DNA from: an uncultured Oscillospiraceae bacterium
Lineage (GTDB): Bacteria; Bacillota; Clostridia; Oscillospirales; Oscillospiraceae
Length of the DNA stretch: 51,913 nucleotides
Direction: 5' to 3'
Assembly: GCA_944383195.1 (NCBI GenBank)
Contig: CALWOP010000004.1
Location: 1 to 51,913 of the forward strand
Both the position numbers and the translations under genes were made by a program. This document shows positions 23,752 to 33,112 of this stretch, piece by piece. How positions within the stretch are numbered: position 1 is the first letter of the stretch; every line of letters starts with the position of its first letter. The notes under the pieces are model-generated. The model worked only from the letters and a program-made list of their open reading frames with translations. It ran no database searches and was not told where the DNA came from.

Positions 23752-24507
23752 TCAACCGCCTCCTTCTTCCAGGTGCGGATGGGGCTCTTGCCGGAAATCC
23801 ACTGTCCTGAACTTGGCAGCTCCGCCTTCCTCCCATCGCACCAGCCATTTGCAGGCCGTGCCCTCATCCCGCACCCGAAGACAGTACTTGCCATCTTCGC
23901 CCCAAGCCCCCATCACAGTGGGGCTGATGGGGAAATAATTCCGAAACTCGGTCTCCAGCACCCGGTCTGTTTTGACCGTCTGGTCATCCAGCATACGCAG
24001 AATCTGGAACGGCTCATAGCAGCCCTGGTCCGGGTCCACCAGGGCGTACCATACACGATCCAGCGCCAGATGGTGGGGATTAAACAGCTTCAGCAGCCGC
24101 TTTCGAGGGTCAAACTCCCGGATGAGGCAGGCATTGTCCCCCACTCGGACGGCAGACAGGTTTTGAATGCCGGGCAGGGTGCCCTCCAACGTCTGGAATT
24201 GATCGGTGCCGGGATAGCCGGGGCCGGGAATGAGATGAAGCTCCAACAGAGGCAGCCCCTTTCCCAGGGCATCCAGATCCACTTCCCGCTCCACCCTCTC
24301 GTAGGCGGAAGAGCGTATCTCCAGCTGGAAGCGTCTTTTTTCCAGGTTTTGCAGGATCAGCATCCCGCTCCCCTTTTCTCCAAAGCGGACAGGGCTTTTG
24401 TCGATACAGACCGCCATGTTCTTTGCTGAAATGCCTCTGCCGGAGGTGGTGTCCACCAGCCGCACAGCCAAATCCAGTCTGTGGGTGAACACCAGTGTTC
24501 GTTCCAT
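23752..24507 (-). CDS. Unknown CIS protein with beta-sandwich N-terminus
   Basis: 251 aa between DUF4255 and DUF4280 genes with no spacing on either side, so surely part of the machine. The first 100 residues (VFTHRLDLAVRLVDTTSGRG, FQLEIRSSAYERVEREVDLD, LPLLELHLIPGPGYP) resemble the transthyretin/carboxypeptidase-regulatory beta sandwich found in CIS-associated adaptors. Residues 105-251 (LEGTLPGIQNLSAVRVGDNA, RLLKLFNPHHLALDRVWYAL, LETEFRNYFPISP) are a second beta-rich part I cannot assign. No signal peptide or membrane segment. Might connect the tail terminator or collar to other parts; this is a guess from position. Confidence 0.65.
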   Translation of the reverse strand: MERTLVFTHRLDLAVRLVDTTSGRGISAKNMAVCIDKSPVRFGEKGSGMLILQNLEKRRFQLEIRSSAYERVEREVDLDALGKGLPLLELHLIPGPGYPGTDQFQTLEGTLPGIQNLSAVRVGDNACLIREFDPRKRLLKLFNPHHLALDRVWYALVDPDQGCYEPFQILRMLDDQTVKTDRVLETEFRNYFPISPTVMGAWGEDGKYCLRVRDEGTACKWLVRWEEGGAAKFRTVDFRQEPHPHLEEGGG

Positions 24508-25101
24508 TTACCCCTCCCCCTTTCCGTCCAGCATTCCAATGGTAAACTCCGCCTGCGTGACGCGGGGCGGGTCCACCACGATCTCGCTGGAGAGGAACAC
24601 CGGAGCCGCCTTGTAGAACAAGCTCACCTGATAGGGCTTGTTGATGGCGGACCAGACGCGGACCTTGTCCTCCAGCGTGATCTTTGCCGGGGAGAATATG
24701 ATGGGCGGCTCCTGAGTCTCCAGCCAGCTTTGCAGCTGGCGGGGGTCCACAGCGTTTCCATCGTTGATGATCTGCGCCGCCCGGCCCAGGATTTTCTGGG
24801 TATCCGCGGCTTTCAGGCCCATCTGGGAGGAACCGTTGATAAACAGCATATAGTACAGGCTGTACGGTCTGGGGGGACGCCGCAGGCGGGTCTTTCCCGT
24901 CCCCACCAGGGGGGGTACCGCTACCTCACCCTCTTCCCGAATGTCATAGAGGTACAGGCCAAGGATATAGTCCACGTCCTGTTCTGCCGGGGAAGAAACG
25001 GAGATGTTATTGGGCGATGGTATGGGCTCCGGGCACATCTTTTCCCGGAGGATGCGCACCATATACTGGGACACATCCGAAATAATAGGATAATCAGCCA
25101 T
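24508..25101 (-). CDS. Tail terminator, DUF4255 (Afp16/Pvc16-like)
   Basis: 197 aa. N-terminal DUF4255 signature: ADYPIISDVSQYMVRILREK, NISVSSPAEQDVDYILGLYL, then RLRRPPRPYSLYYMLFINGS and LKAADTQKILGRAAQIINDG. DUF4255 proteins cap the membrane-distal end of sheath and tube in eCIS (Afp16) and fix particle length. Its stop is adjacent to the ATG of the 251-aa gene. The gene precedes the sheath, not the end of the cluster as in Afp, but the family call is clear. Confidence 0.9.
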   Translation of the reverse strand: MADYPIISDVSQYMVRILREKMCPEPIPSPNNISVSSPAEQDVDYILGLYLYDIREEGEVAVPPLVGTGKTRLRRPPRPYSLYYMLFINGSSQMGLKAADTQKILGRAAQIINDGNAVDPRQLQSWLETQEPPIIFSPAKITLEDKVRVWSAINKPYQVSLFYKAAPVFLSSEIVVDPPRVTQAEFTIGMLDGKGEG

Positions 25102-25128
25102 TGCATCACTCCTTTCTCTGCCCCGTCC

Positions 25129-27774
25129 TCAGGCTGCCAGGAACTGGGCAAACAGCTCCTGGGCCTTTGCCAGTATCATATCATCACAGGCGCAGCCCAG
25201 CGAAGTCCCCGCAAGATAGAGCGCCTGCACACCGAATTGATCGTAGGCGTACTCCTCCGGAATGTGGACACCTGCCTGATAGCGGGCGTTTGCCGTCATC
25301 TTCTCTGTCTTTTCCCCATCCCGGTCACGCTGGACCTGGTTGGAGTAGACGGTAAAGCCATAGTAGTCACCGCCCAGGGCCAAAACACCCAGGGACGCAT
25401 TTTTGTTCCACACATATCGCCGACCTGTTAAGACCTGAATGGCAGACAGCGGTACATACTCTCCGGCGCTGTCCTGGATGCGCTGGAACACCATGGGATT
25501 GCCAAGATTTTTCTGCTCCTGCGTCACTGCGGCAAGCCGCTGGCCCGCCGCCCTGCTTCCGGTCTCATCGTAATATAGCTGCAAAGCGGCCATCTCGATC
25601 AGCGCATCCCTGGCCGCCCCCTGGGTAAGGCCTCCGGTGCCCAGCAGGTCTGTTCCGCCTGTGCCGCTTCCAGCGCCTGTGCCGGTCCCGGCCCCGCTGC
25701 CGTTTTCCGCCAGGTACGCCTGGGCGATCTCTTTCAGCTGGGCGGCCGTCAATTCCTCCCGCAGGGCGTTGGGGTTTTCCAAAATCGCCTGCTCGATGGA
25801 ATCGATCAGATCCTGATCGCCGCCGCTGAGCAGCAGCTCGTTGTAGACCTCCTGCATGGCCGGAAGCACCAGTTTGGGATCAGTCGCCAGCAGGCCGGAC
25901 ATGGCGTCCACTGCCTGGGCGGCCATCTCCATTCCCTCCGCTCCGCCGTCTGCAAGGCCGTCCAGCGCATCTTGCTTCAACTGGGCCACCATTGCCCCCA
26001 GAGAACCATCGGACAGACTGTTTTCCTGGCTGGCCAGCTCCGCCTTGGCGGCGCTGAGCTGGTTTTGCAGGTCTGTATTTTCCGGATCTGCCGCCACCTG
26101 CTCCTCCAGGTTTTTGATCTGCTCACGGGTCTGCGCGATCTGCGCGGCAGTCTCCGCTTCTATGGCACGGATCTCCTCTTCCATTGCGGAGATCTGTTCC
26201 TCCAACGCCTTGGCGCCTGACAGGTCATTTTTATCCAGCGCGGCCAGCCGCTGGGTCTGAAGGTCTTCTTTCTCCTCCATCAATTGATCCATCTCGTTGC
26301 CGCCGGTGGCCAGCTCCAGCTCCCGCCGCTTCTGTGTCAGGAACTGGATGTGCGCGTCCACAGAAGCAAGGCTGCTTTGTGCAAAGTCATCCTGGGGAAC
26401 TGCGGAGGCATAGCTGCTGGTCGCCTGCTCCAGCAGCTCATCCAGGAAGGTCATTCCGCTGGCCGGGTCGATGCGCTTGCACTTGGCTTCGATGAGAAAT
26501 TCCAGCTCTCCCCGCCGGGTATTCACTTCCCCCTCATTCTCGCTGATCAGGCGGTTAAGCACCGCCTGGGCGGCCTGATTTGCCACCTCTCCCCGGTATT
26601 CCGCGCTCTCACCCTGGCTCAGGGCTTGCAGATAGGCGGAGGTTCCCTTGGAAAGCAGCGTATTTTCCAAAAGGGCCAGTTCCTGGGGTCGGTCTGAAAT
26701 AATGTCGTTGAGAATGTTGTCCAGCAAGATCAAATTTTGAACATCTGTGTCGCACGCAGCATGACTGCCGCTCTCGGCATGGCTGATCAGTCCATTGGAA
26801 AACTCGTACTCCGTCTGGCTCATGACCGTGGTACCTTCACTGAGCATTTTTCCGCCGTAAGTAATAATGGATTGCTGCACATTGCCAAGGCTTTCCGACA
26901 CAGCGCTCATCAGCTCCGGATCGTTCTCCATCAGCTCCACGGTGGTCTTGTCGTCCCCTTCTCCGGTGGTAATGGAAACCGTCTCGCCCTTGCCAAGCTC
27001 ATCCAGGTAATCGGACAGCACCGGCTCCAGCACTGTGAACACCTCATACCGCCGGACCGCATCCACCGCCTCCATGACAGCGGATACTTTTTCCGTCTCT
27101 CGGGCGTCCGCCTCGTTGTTTTTCAGCATATTCAAATACTCCTGCAGCTTGGCCAGCTGATTGTCCGCCTTTTGAATGGCCTCCGGGGCGCCATCTCCGC
27201 TGACCGGCGTCTGCCAAATCTCATGGATCCGCGCCGTCACCTTGTTTTCCCCTTGTGTCTCCAGGATCTGGTCGTACTGCATCTTCAAGGGAGACAATTC
27301 CTCCAGCGTCTCCAGGTCATAGGGGTCGCGTATGTCGAACACGTTCACCGCCTGCCCTGTCCGCAGGTCGTAGGTGACCTGATCGGACTTGGTGTAGTGG
27401 GTGAAGAACAGCGCCTCGATCTCCTCATCCTGCACCGGCGCGCCCGAGGTGGTAATATCCGCCAGGGAAGTCGCCGTGGAAATGTTGAACCAGGCATCGC
27501 CGCCCAATTCCGACTTGTAATAGATCTGGTTCTGTCCGGATTCCTCCGCGGATTTCTGCGCCACTTCATAGATACTGTCGTTCAGGGCGGAGAGATGGAT
27601 GAGATGGGTCCCAATGGCCAGGGTAGAGCTCTCGATCTCCCGGGCTTTGATGTGGACGGCCCGGCTCTCATCCCAGAAGCCCTGGGCGTACATCCTCCCC
27701 AGGATCAGGGACCCCGCCAGCAGCAGCACCGCCAAGGCGGTCAGCCCGTACCGTTTTTGTGTTTTTGTTGCCAT
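25129..27774 (-). CDS. Single-pass membrane protein with large coiled-coil ectodomain (881 aa)
   Basis: Start MATKTQKRYGLTALAVLLLA at 27774, chosen over an earlier ATG (27795) because AAAGGAGG lies 8 bases upstream. One membrane helix (9-27) after a basic cytoplasmic tip; no cleavage site, so about 850 residues should face outside. The centre (about 450-610) is a long coiled coil (EKEDLQTQRLAALDKNDL, AMEEEIRAIEAETAAQIAQT), followed by a Gly/Thr-rich flexible linker (SGAGTGTGAGSGTGG) and a small folded C-terminal part. No family recognised. It lies inside the CIS operon, just before the tail-terminator gene. Likely part of a dedicated envelope complex together with the 672-aa TolC-like neighbour. 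Confidence 0.75.
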   Translation of the reverse strand: MATKTQKRYGLTALAVLLLAGSLILGRMYAQGFWDESRAVHIKAREIESSTLAIGTHLIHLSALNDSIYEVAQKSAEESGQNQIYYKSELGGDAWFNISTATSLADITTSGAPVQDEEIEALFFTHYTKSDQVTYDLRTGQAVNVFDIRDPYDLETLEELSPLKMQYDQILETQGENKVTARIHEIWQTPVSGDGAPEAIQKADNQLAKLQEYLNMLKNNEADARETEKVSAVMEAVDAVRRYEVFTVLEPVLSDYLDELGKGETVSITTGEGDDKTTVELMENDPELMSAVSESLGNVQQSIITYGGKMLSEGTTVMSQTEYEFSNGLISHAESGSHAACDTDVQNLILLDNILNDIISDRPQELALLENTLLSKGTSAYLQALSQGESAEYRGEVANQAAQAVLNRLISENEGEVNTRRGELEFLIEAKCKRIDPASGMTFLDELLEQATSSYASAVPQDDFAQSSLASVDAHIQFLTQKRRELELATGGNEMDQLMEEKEDLQTQRLAALDKNDLSGAKALEEQISAMEEEIRAIEAETAAQIAQTREQIKNLEEQVAADPENTDLQNQLSAAKAELASQENSLSDGSLGAMVAQLKQDALDGLADGGAEGMEMAAQAVDAMSGLLATDPKLVLPAMQEVYNELLLSGGDQDLIDSIEQAILENPNALREELTAAQLKEIAQAYLAENGSGAGTGTGAGSGTGGTDLLGTGGLTQGAARDALIEMAALQLYYDETGSRAAGQRLAAVTQEQKNLGNPMVFQRIQDSAGEYVPLSAIQVLTGRRYVWNKNASLGVLALGGDYYGFTVYSNQVQRDRDGEKTEKMTANARYQAGVHIPEEYAYDQFGVQALYLAGTSLGCACDDMILAKAQELFAQFLAA

Positions 27775-27791
27775 GGCTGATCCCTCCTTTC

Positions 27792-29810
27792 TCATCCTCC
27801 GGTCATGTCCGCAACCAATTCCTGTGTGGATGGGTCAAACCGTGCCTCCAGCAAGGCCGCCCCATCTTTGTCATACAGCTTGACGCTCACATCCTCCAGA
27901 CTGGCGATGAGCAGCGTCAGGTAGGAAAAGGACTCGGTCACCGGGCGGGGGTCCGTGGTGTAGATGCCCTGTTCTCCATAGGTCAGCGTGTAGGTGGAGG
28001 CATCTTCCACCGCGTTGATGATCAGCTTCAGCTCCGATACGGAAACACCGCCCTCCATGGTGGTATTCACCATATAGCTGCCGATGACCCGCTCCGTCTC
28101 CGGCTGTGTGTCCTGCCCCTGGATATCCAGTACATCCCTGGGCACGGAGGCGTCCACTGTACATTCATCCACATAGGTATCGCCGTTATATAGACGGATG
28201 GTCAGCTCGCTGGTGTCCTGATAATCCAGTGTCAGGTGCCGCAGTTCTGTGCCCACAGGCGTTCGATCCCCGATCTGCGTCCCCGCGTACCAGATCTCAA
28301 AGCTGTCGATGCTCGGCTCAAAGCCATCGGGAATGCTGACGCCGATATAGAACGTCAGGTCCGCCACACTGCTGTAAATGTAATAATAGGGGTCATGAAT
28401 GGGGTCCAGCACCGCGTAAGCATCGCCGCCCTCGCCGGTATCCAGCTCCATGCCGGCATCCTTCAGGTACTTGGTCACCGCGCCGCAGGTCAGCCGGTCA
28501 AACTCACTGAGCGTGACGTTGTATTCCTTCAGCACGTCCAGTGCATCCTGCTGGGCCACCTGATAGGCCTCCTGCTGGTCGGCCACCTCGGTATAGGTAG
28601 CCTTTCCCATCTTGTTCAGCACCAGAAGTCGGTCCAGCGTCTCTTTACTTCCAGCTGCCAGGCCCTGCAGCGTCTCATAGGTATTCCATCCTGTGACCAG
28701 GCTCTCATAGGTGTCCCGCACCTGGGTTCGCAGCTGCTTTTCCAGGGCATCCTGCTCTTTTTTCGCGTTGCCGTATTCCATGCACGCGGTGTACACGGCA
28801 TACATTTCATCCTCGATATACCGGGTCCCGTCGATCTCTCCCTTGAACCACTCCTTGGTAAATTTAAAGAACAAGATCCGGATACTGCCGGCCCAAGGCT
28901 GATCCAGTGCGGTGAGCATCTCCTTGTACTTGATCTGGAACGCACTGTAATCCACATCCATCCCCTGCTTGGCCATATTGATATAGGTCTGGATGATATC
29001 CATCTTGGAGCCGTACTGGCTTCGCAACAGGCTCTCATAGGAGTCTACATTCAGCTTTGCCGTAGAAGTGGTCGCCTTGGCCTCATAGAACGACTGGTCA
29101 TGGTCCAGTGTGTACTGGGTCAGGGTTTCCAGCTGTTCACGGGGGATGGACACTGTCTTAAAGGGATTGGAAAAGGTATATCCCACTGTAACGTCCACAC
29201 CCACAAGCTCCGAGAGCTTTGTTTTGGCGTTCTCCAGCTCACGCAGCTGACTGGACAGGTCCTTTGTCAGCGTGTCCACAGACTTTTGGGCCCGGTCCAC
29301 ATCGCTCTGGGTGGCCTTCCCGCTGGGCAGACCGGCTTTGTTCCGCTCAAGCTGCGTCTGTGCATCTTCCAGGCGGCTCTGGGTAAAGGCAGCGGTCTCC
29401 TGCATCAGGTAGACCTCGAAATATTGCTGATTCACCTTGTGGGTAATCTCATATGTCAAATCATCCAGACCGTGCCTCAGCGTGTCGATCTCTGTCTGGA
29501 TGGTCAGAGGCTTCACATTCAGGTCATACTCCTCTGTGAGAGCCAGCTGCTGGGGAAACTTAAAGCTCAGCAGAGGGCTCCACCGGAAGCTGCGCAGGTT
29601 CTTCACCTTGGCTCTGATCCCCTCCACGGCCTCTACGTACTTCATCTGCTTCAGAATGATCTGGTTGTTCTGTTTGCGTATCTCGCTGCTGGCGCTGAGC
29701 GCCATACGCTGTGCCTGCTCCAGGTGGAACGTCCGCACGTTCAGCGCCGCCCGGGTGTCCGCCGCCATGGAAAACCATACCAGCGCGGCGCACAGCAGCA
29801 ACGCGCCCAA
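27792..29810 (-). CDS. TolC-like helical-hairpin protein with N-terminal membrane anchor
   Basis: About 672 aa. After a basic tip and a hydrophobic helix (GALLLCAALVWFSMA) come two long helical-hairpin regions with outer-membrane-efflux-protein-like features: a helix around EITHKVNQQYFEVYLMQETA, then QTQLERNKAGLPSGKATQSD and VDRAQKSVDTLTKDLSSQL, ending NAKTKLSELVGV, and repeated later (TEVADQQEAYQVAQQDALDV). The ...G(L/K)AT(Q/Y)(S/T)..D motif is the classic TolC repeat. A beta-rich C-terminal third (about 470-672) follows. Start uncertain: TTG at 29810 is used; a CTG overlapping the previous stop (CTGA) would add the basic residues KGGRGLIQREQIKGR. TolC-like proteins are rare in Gram-positives; beta-barrel sequence is not evident. 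Confidence 0.72.
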   Translation of the reverse strand: MGALLLCAALVWFSMAADTRAALNVRTFHLEQAQRMALSASSEIRKQNNQIILKQMKYVEAVEGIRAKVKNLRSFRWSPLLSFKFPQQLALTEEYDLNVKPLTIQTEIDTLRHGLDDLTYEITHKVNQQYFEVYLMQETAAFTQSRLEDAQTQLERNKAGLPSGKATQSDVDRAQKSVDTLTKDLSSQLRELENAKTKLSELVGVDVTVGYTFSNPFKTVSIPREQLETLTQYTLDHDQSFYEAKATTSTAKLNVDSYESLLRSQYGSKMDIIQTYINMAKQGMDVDYSAFQIKYKEMLTALDQPWAGSIRILFFKFTKEWFKGEIDGTRYIEDEMYAVYTACMEYGNAKKEQDALEKQLRTQVRDTYESLVTGWNTYETLQGLAAGSKETLDRLLVLNKMGKATYTEVADQQEAYQVAQQDALDVLKEYNVTLSEFDRLTCGAVTKYLKDAGMELDTGEGGDAYAVLDPIHDPYYYIYSSVADLTFYIGVSIPDGFEPSIDSFEIWYAGTQIGDRTPVGTELRHLTLDYQDTSELTIRLYNGDTYVDECTVDASVPRDVLDIQGQDTQPETERVIGSYMVNTTMEGGVSVSELKLIINAVEDASTYTLTYGEQGIYTTDPRPVTESFSYLTLLIASLEDVSVKLYDKDGAALLEARFDPSTQELVADMTGG

Positions 29811-29866
29811 ACGGACCAGCCGCCCCTTGATCTGCTCCCGTTGGATAAGCCCTCTCCCCCCTTTCC

Positions 29867-31084
29867 TCAGCTTTGCTTTTCAATGGCATACATGACAAAC
29901 TCCGGCTCCCCTGCGCCGGTAAAATAGAAGGTATATAAAAGTCCGTTCTGTTCAAACGTATACAGGTACATCTGGAAATTCCGGTCATAACGGGAAACTG
30001 TAAATACATTTTCAAAGCTGGCGGAATACTCCACCTGCACCTGGTCCACCCGGTCCGGCTGCTCCTCCGCAACCAGGTTCCAGGCCACGGCCTCCGGCAG
30101 ATTCACCCACGCATTGCCGAAATACAGCGGTTCCCCCATGGCGGCCATCAGCTGCCGCAGGGTGGTGCAGGTCCCGCTCTCCAGCGGCACGCTGCCGCGC
30201 ATCACATATACCCTGTCCACAGTCCACTGGTTTTCCAGGGTATTGCTTCCATCCTTCACCGCATACACAGCGTCGATATCCGGCATGGTCACACAGTACT
30301 CATCACTGCTCTGATAGACTGCCGTCTCCCCACTGTAAAGCTCAGTTACCTCACTGGTGGGGCGGGCCAGAAAGTCATGGTAGACGATCTCTCCCCCCAG
30401 AAAGCTCCCCTGAAAGACCTGACTGCCCACGCTGTTGTACAGCGTGCCCTTCCCGGTCCGATCCCCGGCCACATAGTCGCCGCTGTATTCCAGGGTCCCA
30501 TTGGGCCGAAAACTGCTCCCGGTGCCGTTGTACTTGTTGTCTGTAAAGCTGCCCACATACTGCGGGCTGCCGTTGGGGTAATAGAGGGTGCCCTCGCCGT
30601 TATACATACTGTTGCCAAATTCACCATCATAGACAGTGCTGCCGTCGGCGGCGTACAGCGTCCCCTTTCCGGAGGCTACGCCGCCGTCCACTTGGCCGGT
30701 GTAGGCCACGTACCCTCCCTTTGCCAGGATGTTCACCGTACCTGTATAAAATTTCAGCGGAATGGACCGGTACCCATAGGTGGGGATGCCGCCGCCCTGC
30801 AAAAGGTCATTGGGGAACATGGCGGAAAGATACAGCAGCGATGCCACTCCCAGGGCCACCACCAGCGCAAACGCCAGACGTTTGCTGACCAGCCAGCGAA
30901 AGACGGGGTAGTAGTCCCATTTGTCCCTGGGCCGGACATCCACCAGCCTGGTGAAGAACTCCCGGATCTTGACCAGGACTTTGGAGCGGAGGAACGCAGG
31001 AGTTGTCCACATCCGCAGCTTGATCCACAGCGGCATGATCTTTGCCCTGGCTGATGAGAACAACATATTCAGCAGGTTTTTCAC
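29867..31084 (-). CDS. Membrane-anchored MORN-repeat protein
   Basis: 405 aa from the GTG at 31084, placed 8 bases after AAGGAGG; an earlier GTG (31093) would overlap that SD. A basic amphipathic N-terminus (1-68) precedes one membrane helix (about 70-89, FALVVALGVASLLYLSAMF). Outside it are at least four MORN repeats of the (Y)xGxxxxGxYxGxG type: GGVASGKGTLYAADGSTVYD, FGNSMYNGEGTLYYPNG, TDNKYNGTGSSFRPNGTLEY, VAGDRTGKGTLYNSVGS. A distinct 190-residue C-terminal domain follows. MORN repeats form extended beta sheets used as spacers or lipid/protein platforms. Position within the membrane gene block suggests a scaffold of the CIS envelope complex. Confidence 0.8.
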   Translation of the reverse strand: MKNLLNMLFSSARAKIMPLWIKLRMWTTPAFLRSKVLVKIREFFTRLVDVRPRDKWDYYPVFRWLVSKRLAFALVVALGVASLLYLSAMFPNDLLQGGGIPTYGYRSIPLKFYTGTVNILAKGGYVAYTGQVDGGVASGKGTLYAADGSTVYDGEFGNSMYNGEGTLYYPNGSPQYVGSFTDNKYNGTGSSFRPNGTLEYSGDYVAGDRTGKGTLYNSVGSQVFQGSFLGGEIVYHDFLARPTSEVTELYSGETAVYQSSDEYCVTMPDIDAVYAVKDGSNTLENQWTVDRVYVMRGSVPLESGTCTTLRQLMAAMGEPLYFGNAWVNLPEAVAWNLVAEEQPDRVDQVQVEYSASFENVFTVSRYDRNFQMYLYTFEQNGLLYTFYFTGAGEPEFVMYAIEKQS

Positions 31085-31123
31085 GTCCCTCACCTCCTTA
31101 CTTTCCGATCAAGGCGCATCCGG

Positions 31124-33112
31124 TCAGCCCTCTGCGCCAAAGAGACTGTAGTCCGGCTCTTCGCCGCCCTCCTGATTGAAAAATCGCTCACAGGTAAACA
31201 GATACCAACGGGCGATCCCATCCCCCGGACAGGCCCGCAGCAGTGTGGAAAACAGATTCCGGGCCAAATAGAAATCATTGTGATAGAACAGGTTGATGGC
31301 CTCCTGGAACCGCTGGTCATAGCCCCGCCGCAGCTCCCGCTCCAGCTCGGGATATGCATCCAACACCTCATAGAGCTTATAGGCGCCGCTCCGCTCCCCG
31401 ACTGAGACAAATCCGATATAACGTCCTGTAAAACCGCAGTCTTTTAATTGCTCCCAGTATTCTTCTGTTGCTACGATCTGTACCCCAGCCTCATCAAACT
31501 TCTGGGCATAGCCTACCAAAAACTCCAACTCCGCAGAGGAGAGATAGGGAAACAGCCGCTCCTCCTGCCCGGCGATGCCGTACAGGAAGGACGCTTTATG
31601 TAAGATCAGGCAGGCTCGCGGCTCCGGGATCGCCTCTGCCGTCTTCACCTGGATCTTTCCCAAAAAATCCAGTCCGGCCCGGACGCCGTCCGCCGGTGAA
31701 AGCGGAAACAGCGCGGCCATATCGGAAAGGCGCAGTCCGCTGGAGATCATCCAGCCGTGGTTTTCCGTGATGCTGTCGTAGAACATTCCAAAGCTGTGGT
31801 TGATGAAGTCCACAAACGCATCGTCCTCCAGGGTATTCCGGGCCTGGGCCCGGTTGCCCACAGAGAACACACCTACATTTCCCACCAGGCGGTGGCTGTC
31901 CCCCAGCTGGATCTCCTCTGCCACAGGCCGTTCCAGCAGCTGTGCCATTTTTTCAGGGACAAACCACCTGTAGGACTGGATGGTGCAGGCGGTTTCGTAC
32001 TTCCAAACCGAGAGATTCATGCACATCATTTGCAGGGATTGGTCCATCCGGCACAGCTCATCCCTGCCAGGCGAAGCCTCCTGCGCGGTCACATCCCCCT
32101 CTGATACCCGGTTCATCTGCTGTGTCAGCGCCCTCACCGGCCGGGTAATACGCCCCGAGGTGATGCGCAGCAGCACCAGCACCAGCCCCCAGAGAAGCAG
32201 CGCGGCCAACAGCGCCAGGCGCCCCGCCTGCCAGGAGATCAAAAGACCTCCGGTCACCCGCACCACGCCAAATACCATTCCAGCCGCCGCCAGCAAAACC
32301 AGCAGCACCGCCGCGCCTCCCACCGCCGTCAGGCGGTTGGCCAGCCGGTCGGCCCGGCGGCTGATGGCCTGGGTGACCAGCAGCAGCACAGCGACCAGCC
32401 CCCACAGGAGCAGCACGGACAGCATAACCGTCCGCTTGCACAGCAGCCAGCCGGTCCCTTCCGCGGCAAAGGAAGGCAGCGGCGTCTCCGCGGCCTCCGG
32501 CGAATAGGTCAGATCCCCGCCGGGCGTCATGAAATAGGAATCGCCATAAGCGGTTGTTGCCCGAATGATCTCCCCGTCATATTCAGCGGCTACCGTGTCC
32601 CACAGCCACCAGGCCGGCAGGAGCATCCTCAGGGCCAACCCCTCTGCCGCTGTGTACTCATAGATAAAGATCGCCTTGTTGTCGCCTACGGCCGTGATCC
32701 AGTAGGAATCCCCCTGGAGCCGCAGCCCTGTGACCGACACTTTATCCTCAAAGGTATCTCTGTAGAGCAGCTGGGTGTTCCCGCCCTCCAGCTTCACCAG
32801 CTCCCAGTCTGCGCCATCGCCAAATACACGGATGAAACAGGCTCCGCTGTCCAGTGCCGTCACCCGGACAATGCGGCTCTCCGCTCCATCCCGAATCCGG
32901 CTTTCCTCATAAACCCCGGACACAAGGCCCTCCCGCAGCGTGTAAATGCGGGAGGTAAACCAGCGGTTCTCCGCCACCAGCATGGCGCCGTCCTCCTGCT
33001 CTGCCGGCCCCGGCACCAGGTTTTCTTCCTTGGGCATCCCCCAGGGCAGAAAGCCTGCCACAGCCAGCATACCCGCCAACAGCAGGACCAGCAGAATCGT
33101 CATTTTTTTCAT
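31124..33112 (-). CDS. Four-TM HAMP protein with degenerate adenylate-cyclase domain
   Basis: 662 aa. TM1 4-22, a 200-residue extracytoplasmic sensor-like domain, TM2-TM4 (about 228-249, 264-288, 298-316), HAMP domain (SGRITRPVRALTQQMNRVSE and GRDELCRMDQSLQMM), then a class III nucleotide cyclase-like domain (FVPEKMAQLLERP, VGVFSVGNRAQARN, DDAFVDFINHSFGMFYDSIT, SGLRLSDMAALFPLSPADG) with the usual C-terminal KLYEVLDAYP and TPR-like LFSTLLRACPGDG tail. The first metal Asp of FADI is Ser/Val (about 417) while the second site keeps Asp464, so catalysis is doubtful. Overlaps the upstream gene by ATGA. A sensor that may trigger or gate the CIS is my inference. Confidence 0.82.
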   Translation of the reverse strand: MKKMTILLVLLLAGMLAVAGFLPWGMPKEENLVPGPAEQEDGAMLVAENRWFTSRIYTLREGLVSGVYEESRIRDGAESRIVRVTALDSGACFIRVFGDGADWELVKLEGGNTQLLYRDTFEDKVSVTGLRLQGDSYWITAVGDNKAIFIYEYTAAEGLALRMLLPAWWLWDTVAAEYDGEIIRATTAYGDSYFMTPGGDLTYSPEAAETPLPSFAAEGTGWLLCKRTVMLSVLLLWGLVAVLLLVTQAISRRADRLANRLTAVGGAAVLLVLLAAAGMVFGVVRVTGGLLISWQAGRLALLAALLLWGLVLVLLRITSGRITRPVRALTQQMNRVSEGDVTAQEASPGRDELCRMDQSLQMMCMNLSVWKYETACTIQSYRWFVPEKMAQLLERPVAEEIQLGDSHRLVGNVGVFSVGNRAQARNTLEDDAFVDFINHSFGMFYDSITENHGWMISSGLRLSDMAALFPLSPADGVRAGLDFLGKIQVKTAEAIPEPRACLILHKASFLYGIAGQEERLFPYLSSAELEFLVGYAQKFDEAGVQIVATEEYWEQLKDCGFTGRYIGFVSVGERSGAYKLYEVLDAYPELERELRRGYDQRFQEAINLFYHNDFYLARNLFSTLLRACPGDGIARWYLFTCERFFNQEGGEEPDYSLFGAEG

